Below are positions 21,320 to 29,716 of a stretch of DNA of 32,631 nucleotides, piece by piece. Location: positions 1-32,631 of the forward strand of contig CACZBX010000020.1 in assembly GCA_902779535.1 (NCBI GenBank). Direction: 5' to 3'. The position numbers and the translations under genes are program-made. Under the pieces are notes generated by a model. It was not told where the DNA came from, searched no databases, and saw only the letters and a list, made by a program, of their open reading frames with translations. Source of the DNA: an uncultured Bacteroidales bacterium. Lineage in GTDB: Bacteria; Bacteroidota; Bacteroidia; Bacteroidales; Bacteroidaceae. Numbering within the stretch: the first letter of the stretch is position 1; each line of letters opens with the position of its first letter.

Positions 21320-22773
21320 TGATTAATAAGAAGATCATATTTCTGACGCTGAGTGTCTTGCTCTATGTGCAGGCAGGATTCCTCTTCTTGTCATCACTCG
21401 TTTCCTTTTACTATAAAGAGAACGACTTGTTGGCCTTTGTCATCTCTATCGTGATTACGCTGTGCATTGCTTTCCTCTTTTCTTATTATGGGAAGGGAGC
21501 AGAGCGTGTTCTGAGTAGGAAAGATGGATATGTCATTGTGGCGTCGGCGTGGGTTGTGGCCTCTATCGTTGGCATGCTCCCTTATATGATCAGTGGCTAT
21601 ATCACGGATGTGTCGGATGCTTTCTTCGAGTCGATGTCGGGATTTACGTCGACGGGAGCGACCATCTTGGATAATATCGAATCTTTCCCGCACGGCTTGC
21701 TTTTCTGGCGTAGTCTGACGGAGTGGATTGGTGGCTTGGGAATCGTTTTCTTCACCATTGCCGTGCTTCCGATGATTGGCTCGGGTGGTGTAAGGCTATT
21801 TGCTGCTGAGGCCTCAGTCGCCAATCGGGATAAGGTAAATCCGCGTATCGGCGTGACGGCAAAATGGATCTGGACGATTTATATCGGACTGACTATCTCA
21901 CAAGCTTTTTTGTTGTTCTTCAGCGGTATGAACGTTTATGACAGTATTTGTCATGCTCTCACCACGTGTTCGACGGGTGGGTTCTCGACGAAACAGGCAA
22001 GTATTGCTTATTTCCAATCTCCTCAGATCGAATATATTACGGTTGTATTCATGTTTCTCTCCGGAATCAACTATTCCTTGTTGTATGTTGCACTCCTACG
22101 GGGGAAGATCAAGCGTTTGCTATCCAATACAGAGTTTCAATGGTATATCTGCATCATGGCTATCGCTATTGCCGTCGTTACGATAGGGTTGTTAGTTAAT
22201 GGTGAAAGTGGAACGGAGGAATCGTTCCGCAAGGCTCTGTTCCAGGTTGTGGCTATCCAGACTTCTACAGGATTTATGTCGGATGACTATATGCTGTGGA
22301 CACCGAGTCTGTGGATGCTTCTCAGCTTGTTGATGATTGTCGGCTCGTGTGCCGGTTCGACTTCGGGTGGAATCAAGTGTATACGTATTGCGATCATGGG
22401 AAAGGTTGCTCATAACGAGTTCCGCCACTTTGTTCATCCCAATGCTGTTATTCCTGTTCGGTTAAATCGTCAGGTTGTTTCTGTCAACACCAAGAGTATC
22501 GTGTTAGCATTTATCTTTACTTACTTGGTTGTTCTTTTTGCATGTTGGCTATTGCTCATGGCTTTAGGTATGAACTTCACCGAAGCATACGGCGCTGTCG
22601 TTTCTTGCCTGGGAAATACGGGCCCGGCCTTGGGTAGTTGTGGCCCGGCCTATTCGTATAGTGCCATTCCGTCGGCTGCAAAATGGGTTTGCTCTATCCT
22701 GATGCTGACCGGTCGTCTGGAATTATTTACCATTCTGCTATTGTTCTTACCTAGTTTCTGGAAGAGACACTAA
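21319..22773 (+). CDS. trkH: Trk potassium uptake channel subunit TrkH
   Basis: TrkH is the membrane pore for potassium uptake. The 484-residue protein is strongly hydrophobic and shows the four pore-loop filters of the SKT superfamily: TSTGAT (STG 111-113), CSTGGF (218-220), TSTGFM (316-318) and GNTGPA (433-435). The last filter has Asn in place of Ser, as is common for the fourth repeat. The start overlaps the trkA stop by one base. Length and motif number fit TrkH/TrkG. Confidence 0.96.
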   Translation: MINKKIIFLTLSVLLYVQAGFLFLSSLVSFYYKENDLLAFVISIVITLCIAFLFSYYGKGAERVLSRKDGYVIVASAWVVASIVGMLPYMISGYITDVSDAFFESMSGFTSTGATILDNIESFPHGLLFWRSLTEWIGGLGIVFFTIAVLPMIGSGGVRLFAAEASVANRDKVNPRIGVTAKWIWTIYIGLTISQAFLLFFSGMNVYDSICHALTTCSTGGFSTKQASIAYFQSPQIEYITVVFMFLSGINYSLLYVALLRGKIKRLLSNTEFQWYICIMAIAIAVVTIGLLVNGESGTEESFRKALFQVVAIQTSTGFMSDDYMLWTPSLWMLLSLLMIVGSCAGSTSGGIKCIRIAIMGKVAHNEFRHFVHPNAVIPVRLNRQVVSVNTKSIVLAFIFTYLVVLFACWLLLMALGMNFTEAYGAVVSCLGNTGPALGSCGPAYSYSAIPSAAKWVCSILMLTGRLELFTILLLFLPSFWKRH

Positions 22774-22779
22774 GATGTC

Positions 22780-22806
22780 TTGTTCATTTCTCTTTTGCAT
22801 GAACAA
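22780..22806. other. Small hairpin after trkH
   Basis: An 8-bp inverted repeat, TTGTTCAT (22780-22787) and ATGAACAA (22799-22806), with an 11-base loop lies seven bases behind the trkH stop. There is no U-tract on the plus strand, so it is not a classic terminator; it may stabilise the 3' end of the mRNA. Confidence 0.5.
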
Positions 22807-22832
22807 AAAAGAAACCGAACCAAAGAAGAAAT

Positions 22833-22869
22833 CTTTGTTCTTGTGGATTACAAATCCCCGAGAACAAAG
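22833..22869. repeat. Intergenic palindrome with GGATTACAAATCC core
   Basis: A near-perfect 17-bp stem (22833-22849 with 22853-22869; one mismatch, one wobble) closes on ACA. Its tip GGATT-ACA-AATCC is almost the same as the tip of the palindrome at 25402-25420. It lies between the convergent trkH and threonine aldolase genes, so it may act in both directions as a transcript end or be a REP-like element. Confidence 0.75.
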
Positions 22870-22888
22870 CAATCCTCCAAGATACGTG

Positions 22889-23905
22889 TTATAATGCTTT
22901 CAGATAATCCATAAACTCATCAATATCCTGTTCTGTGGTATCCCAGGAAGTGACAAGGCGGATCTCATTGGTACTTTCGTTCCAGAAATAGAAGAAATAC
23001 TTCTTCAATAGCGCATCTTCTTTCTCACGAGGCATCGTCAAGAAAAGCTGATTACTCTCCATTTTTTGAGTGAAATGGACATCCGGCAACTGCTTCAAGG
23101 CTTCCTCCAATTTCTTTGCCATCGCATTGGCGTGCTTTGCACAACGTAACCACAGGTCGTTGCTAAGGAAAGCGGTAAACTGGCAGGCGATGTAACGCAT
23201 CTTGCTTGCCAATTGACAGGCTTGCTTGCGGGCATAACGGGCTTCCTTCATCAATTCGGGGTCGAATACGACGACACACTCGGCTCCCATCAGTCCGTTC
23301 TTCGTTCCACCAAGCGTTAGCGTATCGACACCACATGCTCCTGAAACATCATCTAACGACAGCCCTAATGCGGCTGCCGCATTGCTGATGCGCGCACCGT
23401 CCATGTGAACTTTCATGCCGTAGTGATGCGCAAAAACGCAAAGTGCCCGTACTTCTTCAGGTGTATAAACCGTTCCAAGCTCGGAACATTGGCTGATATA
23501 GATGGCTCCGGGCTGTGAGTGATGCTCTACACCGAAGTTTATCATATAAGGTTTCAACAATTCGGGCGTCAGTTTTCCATCGGGTGTCGGGATCGTTCGC
23601 ATAAAGCAGCCGGTAGCTTTGGTCGGTGCGCCACACTCGTCAACCGAGATGTGGGCCGTATCGGCACAAAAGATGATATGGTACGGGCGAGTCATCATCT
23701 GCAGCGCCATGGTATTACTGCCTGTTCCGTTGAATACAAACAAAGCCTCACAGGGGCGTTCGAACTGCTCTTTGACCAGTTTGGTTGCTTCTTCTGTGAA
23801 GGCATCATCGCCATAGCTGATAACTTGTCCTTCGTTGGCTCTTACTAAAGCCTCCATCACCTCTGGATGAACGCTGGAATTGTTGTCGGATGCAAAACTT
23901 CTCAT
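22889..23905 (-). CDS. Low-specificity L-threonine aldolase-type PLP enzyme
   Basis: The enzyme should cleave L-threonine or L-allo-threonine to glycine and acetaldehyde with pyridoxal phosphate. From the chosen ATG at 23905 it has 338 residues. The start MRSFASDNNSSVHPEV is typical of the family, while the twelve codons before it would span the promoter. Seen motifs: NGTGSNTMAL phosphate-binding loop, the aspartate in MDGARISNA that binds the pyridine nitrogen, and the Schiff-base lysine Lys202 in GGTKNG. This is a fold type I enzyme of the beta-eliminating lyase family, so activity on related amino acids cannot be excluded. It is a single gene, divergent from manA. Confidence 0.9.
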   Translation of the reverse strand: MRSFASDNNSSVHPEVMEALVRANEGQVISYGDDAFTEEATKLVKEQFERPCEALFVFNGTGSNTMALQMMTRPYHIIFCADTAHISVDECGAPTKATGCFMRTIPTPDGKLTPELLKPYMINFGVEHHSQPGAIYISQCSELGTVYTPEEVRALCVFAHHYGMKVHMDGARISNAAAALGLSLDDVSGACGVDTLTLGGTKNGLMGAECVVVFDPELMKEARYARKQACQLASKMRYIACQFTAFLSNDLWLRCAKHANAMAKKLEEALKQLPDVHFTQKMESNQLFLTMPREKEDALLKKYFFYFWNESTNEIRLVTSWDTTEQDIDEFMDYLKAL

Positions 23906-23938
23906 TTTTGTTGTTTTATATGTTGAATGTTTTCTGTG

Positions 23939-23946
23939 CAAATTTA
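23939..23946 (-). promoter_or_regulatory. -7 element for the threonine aldolase gene
   Basis: On the minus strand this reads TAAATTTG, a perfect TAnnTTTG match 34 bases before the ATG at 23905. Its position supports that ATG over the upstream in-frame one. Confidence 0.5.
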
Positions 23947-24040
23947 CTCTTTATTTTCGAGCCTGTGACTGAAACGCATTATTTGTTTGTTCTTTTAGGT
24001 TTTTTTTATCTTTTTGTGACGACAGCGTGCAAACAAGTTG

Positions 24041-24048
24041 TACCTTTG
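24041..24048 (+). promoter_or_regulatory. -7 element for manA
   Basis: TACCTTTG matches TAnnTTTG and ends 23 bases before the manA ATG at 24072. A TTTTTG at 24011-24016 is upstream but 24 bases away, longer than the usual spacing. If used, this promoter rules out the earlier in-frame ATG at 24027. Confidence 0.5.
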
Positions 24049-24071
24049 TCAACAGAATAGAATTTGAAAGT

Positions 24072-25043
24072 ATGTATCCATATAAGTTTAATCCGATTCT
24101 GAAATCTACTATTTGGGGTGGAGATCAGATTATACCTTTTAAGCACCTGACCGTCAGTCAGGAACAAGTGGGAGAGAGCTGGGAAATCTCTGATGTCCCG
24201 GGTGATGAATCTGTTGTAGCCAACGGTGAAGATCAAGGTCTTAACTTGGCTGAACTGGTGAAGAAATACAAAGAGCAGTTGGTAGGGAAGGAGAACTACC
24301 AGCGCTTTGGTGATACTTTCCCTTTGTTGGTAAAGTTTATTGATGCCCGCGACGATCTTTCCATTCAGGTACATCCCAATGATGAGTTGGCGATGAAACG
24401 GCATCATTCGATGGGGAAAACCGAGATGTGGTACATTATCGATAATGCTCATGGTACGGCACATCTGCGTTCGGGACTGAAGAAACAGCTGACTCCTGAT
24501 GAATATGCTGAGATGGTTGAGAACCACACCATTACGGATGCATTGGATGAGTATGCCGTGCAGCCTGGCGATGTATTCTTCCTGCCGGCAGGAAGAATAC
24601 ACAGTATCGGCACAGGTTGTTTCCTGGCCGAGATCCAGCAGACTAGTAATGTGACTTATCGGATCTATGATTTCAACCGCAAAGACAAAAACGGCAATAC
24701 GCGCGAACTCCATACTGAATTGGCTAAGGCGGCAATCGACTATTCTGTCAAGGATAATTATCGTACGGAGTATGAGCCACGGCTTAATGAACCGGTGGAA
24801 CTGGTACGTTGCCCCTATTTCACCACGTCGGTATACGACTTGACTGAGGATATGACCATGGATTATAGTGAGTTGGACTCGTTTGTCATCTTCGTGTGTA
24901 TGGAAGGAAGTGGTGTTGTTACCGATGATGGTGGAAACGAGTTACATATCCAAGCTGGTGAATCGGTCCTTTTCCCTGCAACAACTCAAGAAGTACAGCT
25001 TAAGGTGAATGGTCACTTAAAGTTCCTGGAAAGTTACGTGTAA
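24072..25043 (+). CDS. manA: Mannose-6-phosphate isomerase, type I
   Basis: ManA interconverts fructose 6-phosphate and mannose 6-phosphate, linking glycolysis to mannose use and to GDP-mannose or GDP-fucose synthesis. The 323-residue form is the short class found in Firmicutes and Bacteroidetes. It begins with YPYKFNPILKSTIWGG, the family signature, and shows the zinc site in QVHPNDE (His101) and EMWY (Glu118), a VFFLPAGRIHSIG cupin strand and the QTSNVTYRIYDFNR block. The start at 24072 was preferred because an upstream in-frame ATG at 24027 lies before the -7 element. The gene is alone on its strand. Confidence 0.95.
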   Translation: MYPYKFNPILKSTIWGGDQIIPFKHLTVSQEQVGESWEISDVPGDESVVANGEDQGLNLAELVKKYKEQLVGKENYQRFGDTFPLLVKFIDARDDLSIQVHPNDELAMKRHHSMGKTEMWYIIDNAHGTAHLRSGLKKQLTPDEYAEMVENHTITDALDEYAVQPGDVFFLPAGRIHSIGTGCFLAEIQQTSNVTYRIYDFNRKDKNGNTRELHTELAKAAIDYSVKDNYRTEYEPRLNEPVELVRCPYFTTSVYDLTEDMTMDYSELDSFVIFVCMEGSGVVTDDGGNELHIQAGESVLFPATTQEVQLKVNGHLKFLESYV

Positions 25044-25143
25044 ATTGCTAATGGCCGGAGGAAATTTGACGATAACGGGAATTTGTTCTGTGTATGACTG
25101 AACTACTGTTCCTATGGTTTCCCGAATCCACAGGGTGATTGAT

Positions 25144-25215
25144 TGCGGGTCTGTGACCCGCAGCGGGTTGAAAACCCCGCTAATTTTATCATCGTGGATC
25201 CGGAGATCCACGATG
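25144..25215. repeat. Composite palindromic repeat, copy 1
   Basis: Three inverted repeats stand in a row: TGCGGGTCTGTGACCCGCA (25144-25162), GCGGG...CCCGC (25163-25180, one mismatch in the stem), and an 11-bp stem CATCGTGGATC closing on CGGA (25190-25215). The last shares the tip GATCCGGAG with copy 2. The arrangement resembles REP/BIME-type elements. Confidence 0.75.
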
Positions 25216-25243
25216 ACATCAGTACACATCGAAGTACTCCGAG

Positions 25244-25277
25244 AAAACTGAGTTTTTTTCTTCAAAAACTCAGTTTT
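25244..25277. terminator. Bidirectional terminator-like hairpin
   Basis: A perfect 14-bp inverted repeat, AAAACTGAGTTTTT (25244-25257) and AAAAACTCAGTTTT (25264-25277), with a six-base loop and T-rich ends on both strands. It lies 200 bp behind manA and could end manA read-through. Confidence 0.65.
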
Positions 25278-25349
25278 TAATCGAAAAAGCTCGACAAATG
25301 AGGGTACAAACTCGATAAATGAAGAAATTTATACGATGATTGAAAGTAC

Positions 25350-25379
25350 GTTCCTTGTAATCTCCAGATTCCAAGGAAC
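25350..25379. repeat. Hairpin with GTTCCTTG arms
   Basis: GTTCCTTG (from about 25350) pairs with CAAGGAAC (to about 25379), and the interior AATCT/AGATT extends the stem toward a CC loop. Part of the run of palindromes between manA and the kinase gene. No U-tract follows, so it is not a clear terminator. Confidence 0.55.
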
Positions 25380-25401
25380 GGAACAGCGGTTCTGCGTCTC
25401 G

Positions 25402-25451
25402 TGCGGATTGCAAATCCGCAATTAGTGCATTGGAGATCCGGAGGTCTCCGA
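25402..25451. repeat. Composite palindromic repeat, copy 2
   Basis: TGCGGATTGCAAATCCGCA (25402-25420) is a perfect 19-bp palindrome around a central base. Nine bases later GGAGATC-CGGA-GGTCTCC (25432-25449) repeats the CGGA-tipped hairpin of copy 1. The order of a GC-rich palindrome followed by a CGGA-tipped hairpin is the same as in copy 1, so the two are diverged units of one family. Confidence 0.75.
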
Positions 25452-25501
25452 CGACACAAGGAACATCCCCCAATGACAATACGTGAAATCTCCAGATCTA
25501 C

Positions 25502-25534
25502 AAAAAACAAAGCGGGCCTAGACAAGCTAGGCCC
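25502..25534 (-). terminator. Intrinsic terminator of the NahK-like kinase gene
   Basis: Read on the minus strand, GGGCCTAG and CTAGGCCC (25514-25521 and 25527-25534) form an 8-bp GC-rich stem with a five-base loop, followed by GCTTTGTTTTTT. It begins 37 bases behind the stop codon at 25572. Confidence 0.85.
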
Positions 25535-25571
25535 TTACAAAATACGATTCTTTTACTCTACATTCTTAACT

Positions 25572-26651
25572 TTACAACGAGGCAATGTACTCAGCCATAG
25601 CCGGAACAGCCTTCTTTGCTTCTAAGTATAACTTATACTGGGCTTTTGTGCGGACTAAGTTATGCTCCTTGAAGTTGATGTGGTAGTATGTATCCCCATT
25701 GATATAGTCGGCTAGGAAGCGGACAGCCTGCATATATGGGAACAAGGTTGCTGCGTATGGCAGGTTATCTTTTTCAATCGGAGTGAGGAACGACTTGGTT
25801 GATTCGATATATCCTTTGGCAAAAGCCTTGAAAATATCCATGTTGAACGTTACCTTATCCAGATCGGGCTCATCTTCGGCACCCGTATTGGCTGCCGAGC
25901 GGAGGAAATCACCAAAATCGGAGAATACGAAACTTGGCATGACCGTATCCAGGTCGATGACACAAAGCACTTCATGGCTATTTTCGTCAAAAAGCATGTT
26001 GGTTACTTTCGTGTCGCAATGGCAAATCCGTTTGGGTAGTAAGTCCTGGCGATAAAGTTCCTCTGCCTTACACATTTCCTTGGCATCTTTCTCGATTTCA
26101 TCGACAATTTCCTGTACTTTTTTCAATCTTCCTACAGAGTCGGCGGCAACTGCTTCACGCAACTGACGAATGCGAAGTTCCATATTGTGAAAATCGGGAA
26201 TCGTCTCTCCCAGTTTCTCAGGGACATCGGCCAGCATAGCCTCAAATTCTCCAAACTTTAGTCCTACCAGATAGGATGATTCGGGTGTTACAGCCTCTAG
26301 AGTGACGGAGCGCGGAATGAAAATGCACATACGCCAGTACCCTTCTTCGTCGAAGAAATAAGTTTTACCGTCTTTTGCAGGGATAAACCGTAATACTTTC
26401 CGGTCGATATCATCCACTTTTTGTGCTTCTAGTTTGGCACGGATATGAGCGGTCACCACTTCGATATTGTGTTGCAATAAATCGATGTTTTGAAAGACGT
26501 TATGGTTTACTCGTTGCAGGATATAATCGGCCTCGTTTGGGTCCTCCGTCCTAACGATATAAGTACGGTTGATCCATCCGGAAGTGAGTTGTTTTACTTC
26601 GGCTACTTTTCCCACTGCGGGGAACTGTGCGATAATTTCTTTAATTTCCAT
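25572..26651 (-). CDS. NahK-like aminoglycoside-phosphotransferase-fold sugar kinase
   Basis: The 359-residue protein has the APH kinase fold: an N-terminal lobe with a TSGWINRTYIV glycine-loop strand (23-33), the catalytic loop HCDTKVTN (His211, Asp213, Asn218) and the metal-binding IDLD (Asp233, Asp235) followed by SDFGDFLRS. Proteins of this length and pattern in gut bacteria include N-acetylhexosamine 1-kinase, which phosphorylates HexNAc at C1 in mucin and milk sugar use. That substrate is a reasonable guess, not shown. The ATG at 26651 begins MEIKEIIAQFP; 31 in-frame codons further upstream look like untranslated A/T-rich DNA. A one-mismatch -7 element (TATATTCG, 26677-26684) precedes it. 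It is a lone gene convergent with manA. Confidence 0.82.
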   Translation of the reverse strand: MEIKEIIAQFPAVGKVAEVKQLTSGWINRTYIVRTEDPNEADYILQRVNHNVFQNIDLLQHNIEVVTAHIRAKLEAQKVDDIDRKVLRFIPAKDGKTYFFDEEGYWRMCIFIPRSVTLEAVTPESSYLVGLKFGEFEAMLADVPEKLGETIPDFHNMELRIRQLREAVAADSVGRLKKVQEIVDEIEKDAKEMCKAEELYRQDLLPKRICHCDTKVTNMLFDENSHEVLCVIDLDTVMPSFVFSDFGDFLRSAANTGAEDEPDLDKVTFNMDIFKAFAKGYIESTKSFLTPIEKDNLPYAATLFPYMQAVRFLADYINGDTYYHINFKEHNLVRTKAQYKLYLEAKKAVPAMAEYIASL

Positions 26652-27021
26652 AGTGATGTTATTAATGTTTGATTTGCGAATATAGTGATTTTTTACGATA
26701 TTTACGCGGTTTCGATAAAATGAAACAAATAAAATTACAAACACGATTTAATACACAAAAAATAGAAACTTAATATTCTTTAACGTTTGATGTAATATTT
26801 CATATATTGCGTTCGGAAAATTGAATTCCAAAGATCATATAAAGAAAAAGAAGGTAGATAAATGCTTGTGAAGTGTTTTTTTATTTAACAGACATACACA
26901 AAATAGAAGAGGATAATCACTTCTATAATCTATTTTTCGTAGCGAGTAAGAATTGTTGAGGGTAAGAAAATATACGATTTGAGGTTTGGTAAAACGTTAT
27001 TATTAACCAATAGTTTAATAG
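26652..27021. other. Gene-free 370-bp A/T-rich divergent gap
   Basis: This stretch separates the kinase gene (-) from the surface-lipoprotein locus (+). No believable frame is seen on either strand. A 7-bp inverted repeat ATAGAAG/CTTCTAT (26903-26909 and 26920-26926) lies about 95 bp before the lipoprotein start. No perfect TAnnTTTG element was found for the plus strand; near matches (for example TATTTTTC from 26931) are weak. No pair of long inverted repeats typical of an invertible promoter was seen. Confidence 0.5.
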
Positions 27022-29704
27022 ATGAAAAGGGGTAAGTATCTTTTAGTCGTGCTGCTGGCAGGGCTGGTGGCATGTACAAACGACAACTTAGTACCAGATG
27101 GCAACGGTGGACTGCCAACGGGTGGTAAGGAATTGGAGAACATCATCTTCAACGTTCCCGATTTAGAATTTGATGGTCCTCAAACAAGGGGATATTACAA
27201 GGTCTCGGATACAAGTCTGGGCTATCAGTGGACATTTGGCGATACCATTGGTATCTTTTCGTCGAAAGGAAGTCAGGTGGTGTTTCCTTTGGCTAGTAGT
27301 TCCGGTACGAATACGGCTATCTTTGATGGGAAAGGCTGGGGAATGAAAGTCGGTGAAACCTATCAGGCGTATTTCCCTTATAGTTATTATAATCGTGACT
27401 TGGGTAGAATCGAATATGATTATTCAGAACAGACTCAGTTTGCTTTGGATTCCCCTGTTTATACTGGCAGCAATAATAAGTGGGTCGGTTTGTGTGAGCA
27501 CGATTTCATGATTTCCGAACCAACCACTCCAACCGATAATACGTTGAACATCAAGTTGAAACGTGTAAGTGCAATCCTAAGAGTGGATGTAAGCTTGAGT
27601 AACACGATTTATGAGCAAGATATTGCTCCGTTGGGTATGTACATCGAAGAAGCGTCGCTGCATGTGGCAAACAACCAGCCACTCAAAATACAAGATATTG
27701 ATCCCCAAACGTGAGGCCATACTGTTGTCGAAGAAGGTAAGGCAATAAAACTGAAGATCTACAATCCGATTAAGTCGGAGTTTAACGATGTCGTATCTTT
27801 CTATTTCGCCATCCCAGGGTGGACTTTTAACACCAAAGATTTGTCCCTCTCTTTTAAAGCGACTAACGGAGCTAAATACGTTGTTAAAATTGATCCGGGA
27901 AATGATAAGGGTGATATCACTTTTGAGCCGGGTAAGGCTTATCTCTTAGGAGGTGAAGTTTACAAAGCACCAGATTATATTATAAATCCAAGTCTGGTGG
28001 CAAAGATACAGGAAGCCACTTCACTTACTCCGAATGAGTACGGATGGATTTATGCAGGGGGGAATAATCAGGCGGTTTTGGAAGGTATCACTGATTTGGA
28101 TGTCTCTTCTTGTAACGATCCTACCGTTTGTGATGAGATTGGAGCGTTAAAAGGTTTAGTTTCTCTGCAGTGTGCAGGTAATCATATCAAAGAATTAGAT
28201 CTTTCGAAACTGACGAAGCTTGAAACCTTAAATGCTCAATATAATGATTTGACAGAGTTGGATTTAAGTAATAATACGCAGCTCAAAGTACTTGCTTTGT
28301 ATTATAATAGATTATCTTTTTTAGATGTTGCCGGATTGAGTAACTTGGAATATCTTGTTTGTAATAATAATCAGTTGTCTTCTTTAGACTTGAATAGTGC
28401 ATCTTTAGTAGGCTTAAATTGTGATTATAACAAGATACAGCGTATTACATCTCAGAAGCCGCTTTCTAATCTTACGAGCTTACAATGTAGTTCCAATCAA
28501 TTGTTGAACTTAGATGGACTTCTGTCTAATGCAACGCAATTGGTGACACTGTATTGCAACAATAACAAGATTAGTAATTTATCGTTGAGTTCCTTAACGA
28601 ACCTCGAATACCTGGCTTGCGCAAATAATCAGATAGGCTATTACTTGAAACTCTATTCCACCCAATTGAAACGAATTGAGTGCCAGAATAATAATATTCA
28701 GGAGATTCATGTGAAAGGGGCTGATGGGTTGAAGGCTAGAAATTTCTCATTGTTGACAAATCTTGAGGTCTTGCATGCTTATGGCAATAATCTGCAAAAC
28801 CTATTCATTTACGATTTGACAAAACTGGACATTGCATCCTATTATTATTTCCAAATTGGTAACCAGAAGAATGGTGAATATGTTTGGGTCTATGTTAGCA
28901 GCAAGCAATATAAAAAGAAGGGCGATATCTTGAATGCTAATAATAATAAGAATATTATCTGGAAATATGATAAGATAGACTATATCACTAATGCAAATCT
29001 GATAGCTGAAATAAAGACACGGGATGGTTCTGTCACTACTGATAGTGAAGGCGATATATCAGTGGCTGCCAATAAGGCGAAGTTGGAGGCAATAGACACG
29101 ATAGAGCTTCAAGATAAAGATGATCCGAATTGTTGCGATGAAATCAATGTATTGACAGGATTAGAAGTGTTAAATTGTTGTAATAATGGCATTCAATCTT
29201 TAGACTAATTTATCTAAACTAGAGTACTTGATGTGTAGCGGTAATCAACTGACAAGGCTGGATGTAACGCATAATAAGTTACTTGGGCTTTTGTTTTGTG
29301 GTTTTAATAATTTGACTTCATTATATCTCAAAAACAATACGAAGCTATTTAGTTTGGATATGAGTGTGAATAATGTGAGTTCGTCTTCATTAACATTAAA
29401 TTCAGATATCAAAAGTACATTACAAACATTCAGATGTTCTATGAATCAATTGGAGACACTGAATCTGGAGGGTTATACAGCACTTGAGACTCTCGACTGT
29501 TTTGGTAACAGAATGGTAAGTTTGGATGTTAGAACATGTACGAAATTAAAACTAGAGAATGTTCAATGTGGTGATCAATTAACCTCGAGTGGGGAGTCAC
29601 GGACATTGAGCTTACATTGTCGGTCAGGACAAGGCAATCTTGGAGAAGCTAATAACTCAAATGTGAATGTGTTTTATCAGGATCCCGATCCTATTCAGTA
29701 TTAA
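27022..29704 (+). pseudogene. Broken fimbrillin-like / leucine-rich-repeat lipoprotein
   Basis: One ancestral gene is spread over three open stretches. Stretch one (27022-27714) has a lipoprotein signal with lipobox LVA-Cys18 and a fimbrillin-like domain (DTIGIFS, GKGWG, YQAYFPY, HDFM, LKRVSAIL). It ends at TGA 27712-27714, but the same frame continues without a gap in meaning to 29208, through a second beta domain, a cap module and LRR repeats of the type LxxLxCxxNxLxxLDL. At 29203-29206 the frame is lost and LRR sequence resumes one base later in the next frame to the stop at 29704. Restoring five bases would give 896 codons. The remaining downstream copies are close relatives. Without suppression only a truncated N-terminal lipoprotein of 230 residues could be made. 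Confidence 0.85.
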
Positions 29705-29716
29705 AAAGGACTCATT

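Larger units (their letters stand above)
25044..25571. other. Gene-free 528-bp gap rich in palindromes
   Basis: No credible reading frame is seen on either strand. The gap between the convergent manA and NahK-like genes holds, from left to right: two adjacent palindromes and a long GATC-tipped palindrome (25144-25215), a bidirectional terminator (25244-25277), a 30-bp hairpin with GTTCCTTG arms (25350-25379), a second pair of palindromes (25402-25451), and the terminator of the minus-strand gene (25502-25534). Most of it is therefore explained as repeat or transcript-end structure. Confidence 0.7.

Noticed and set aside
24006-24713. Minus-strand open frame of 235 codons opposite manA
   Set aside because: It shadows the manA coding sequence and its promoter. 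The plus-strand product has all motifs of type I mannose-6-phosphate isomerase.
25144-25451. Insertion sequence remnant
   Set aside because: No transposase fragment, target duplication or long terminal inverted repeat was seen; the short ordered palindromes fit REP-like elements better.
26652-27021. Phase-variable invertible promoter before the surface locus
   Set aside because: Such promoters are common before Bacteroidales surface genes, but no pair of long inverted repeats was found here; only a 7-bp inverted repeat is seen.
27712-27714. TGA as a selenocysteine or programmed read-through codon
   Set aside because: No SECIS-like hairpin directly follows, no redox role fits an adhesin domain, and a second inactivating lesion follows in the same gene.
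27841-29208. Separate LRR gene starting at TTG 27841
   Set aside because: The frame is identical to that of the upstream lipoprotein part and continues its beta domain without a break; a separate protein would lack a signal peptide. It is the middle of one broken gene.
29228-29704. Separate small LRR protein of 158 residues
   Set aside because: Its first residues are the middle of an LRR unit and it lacks an export signal; it is the C-terminal piece after the frameshift.
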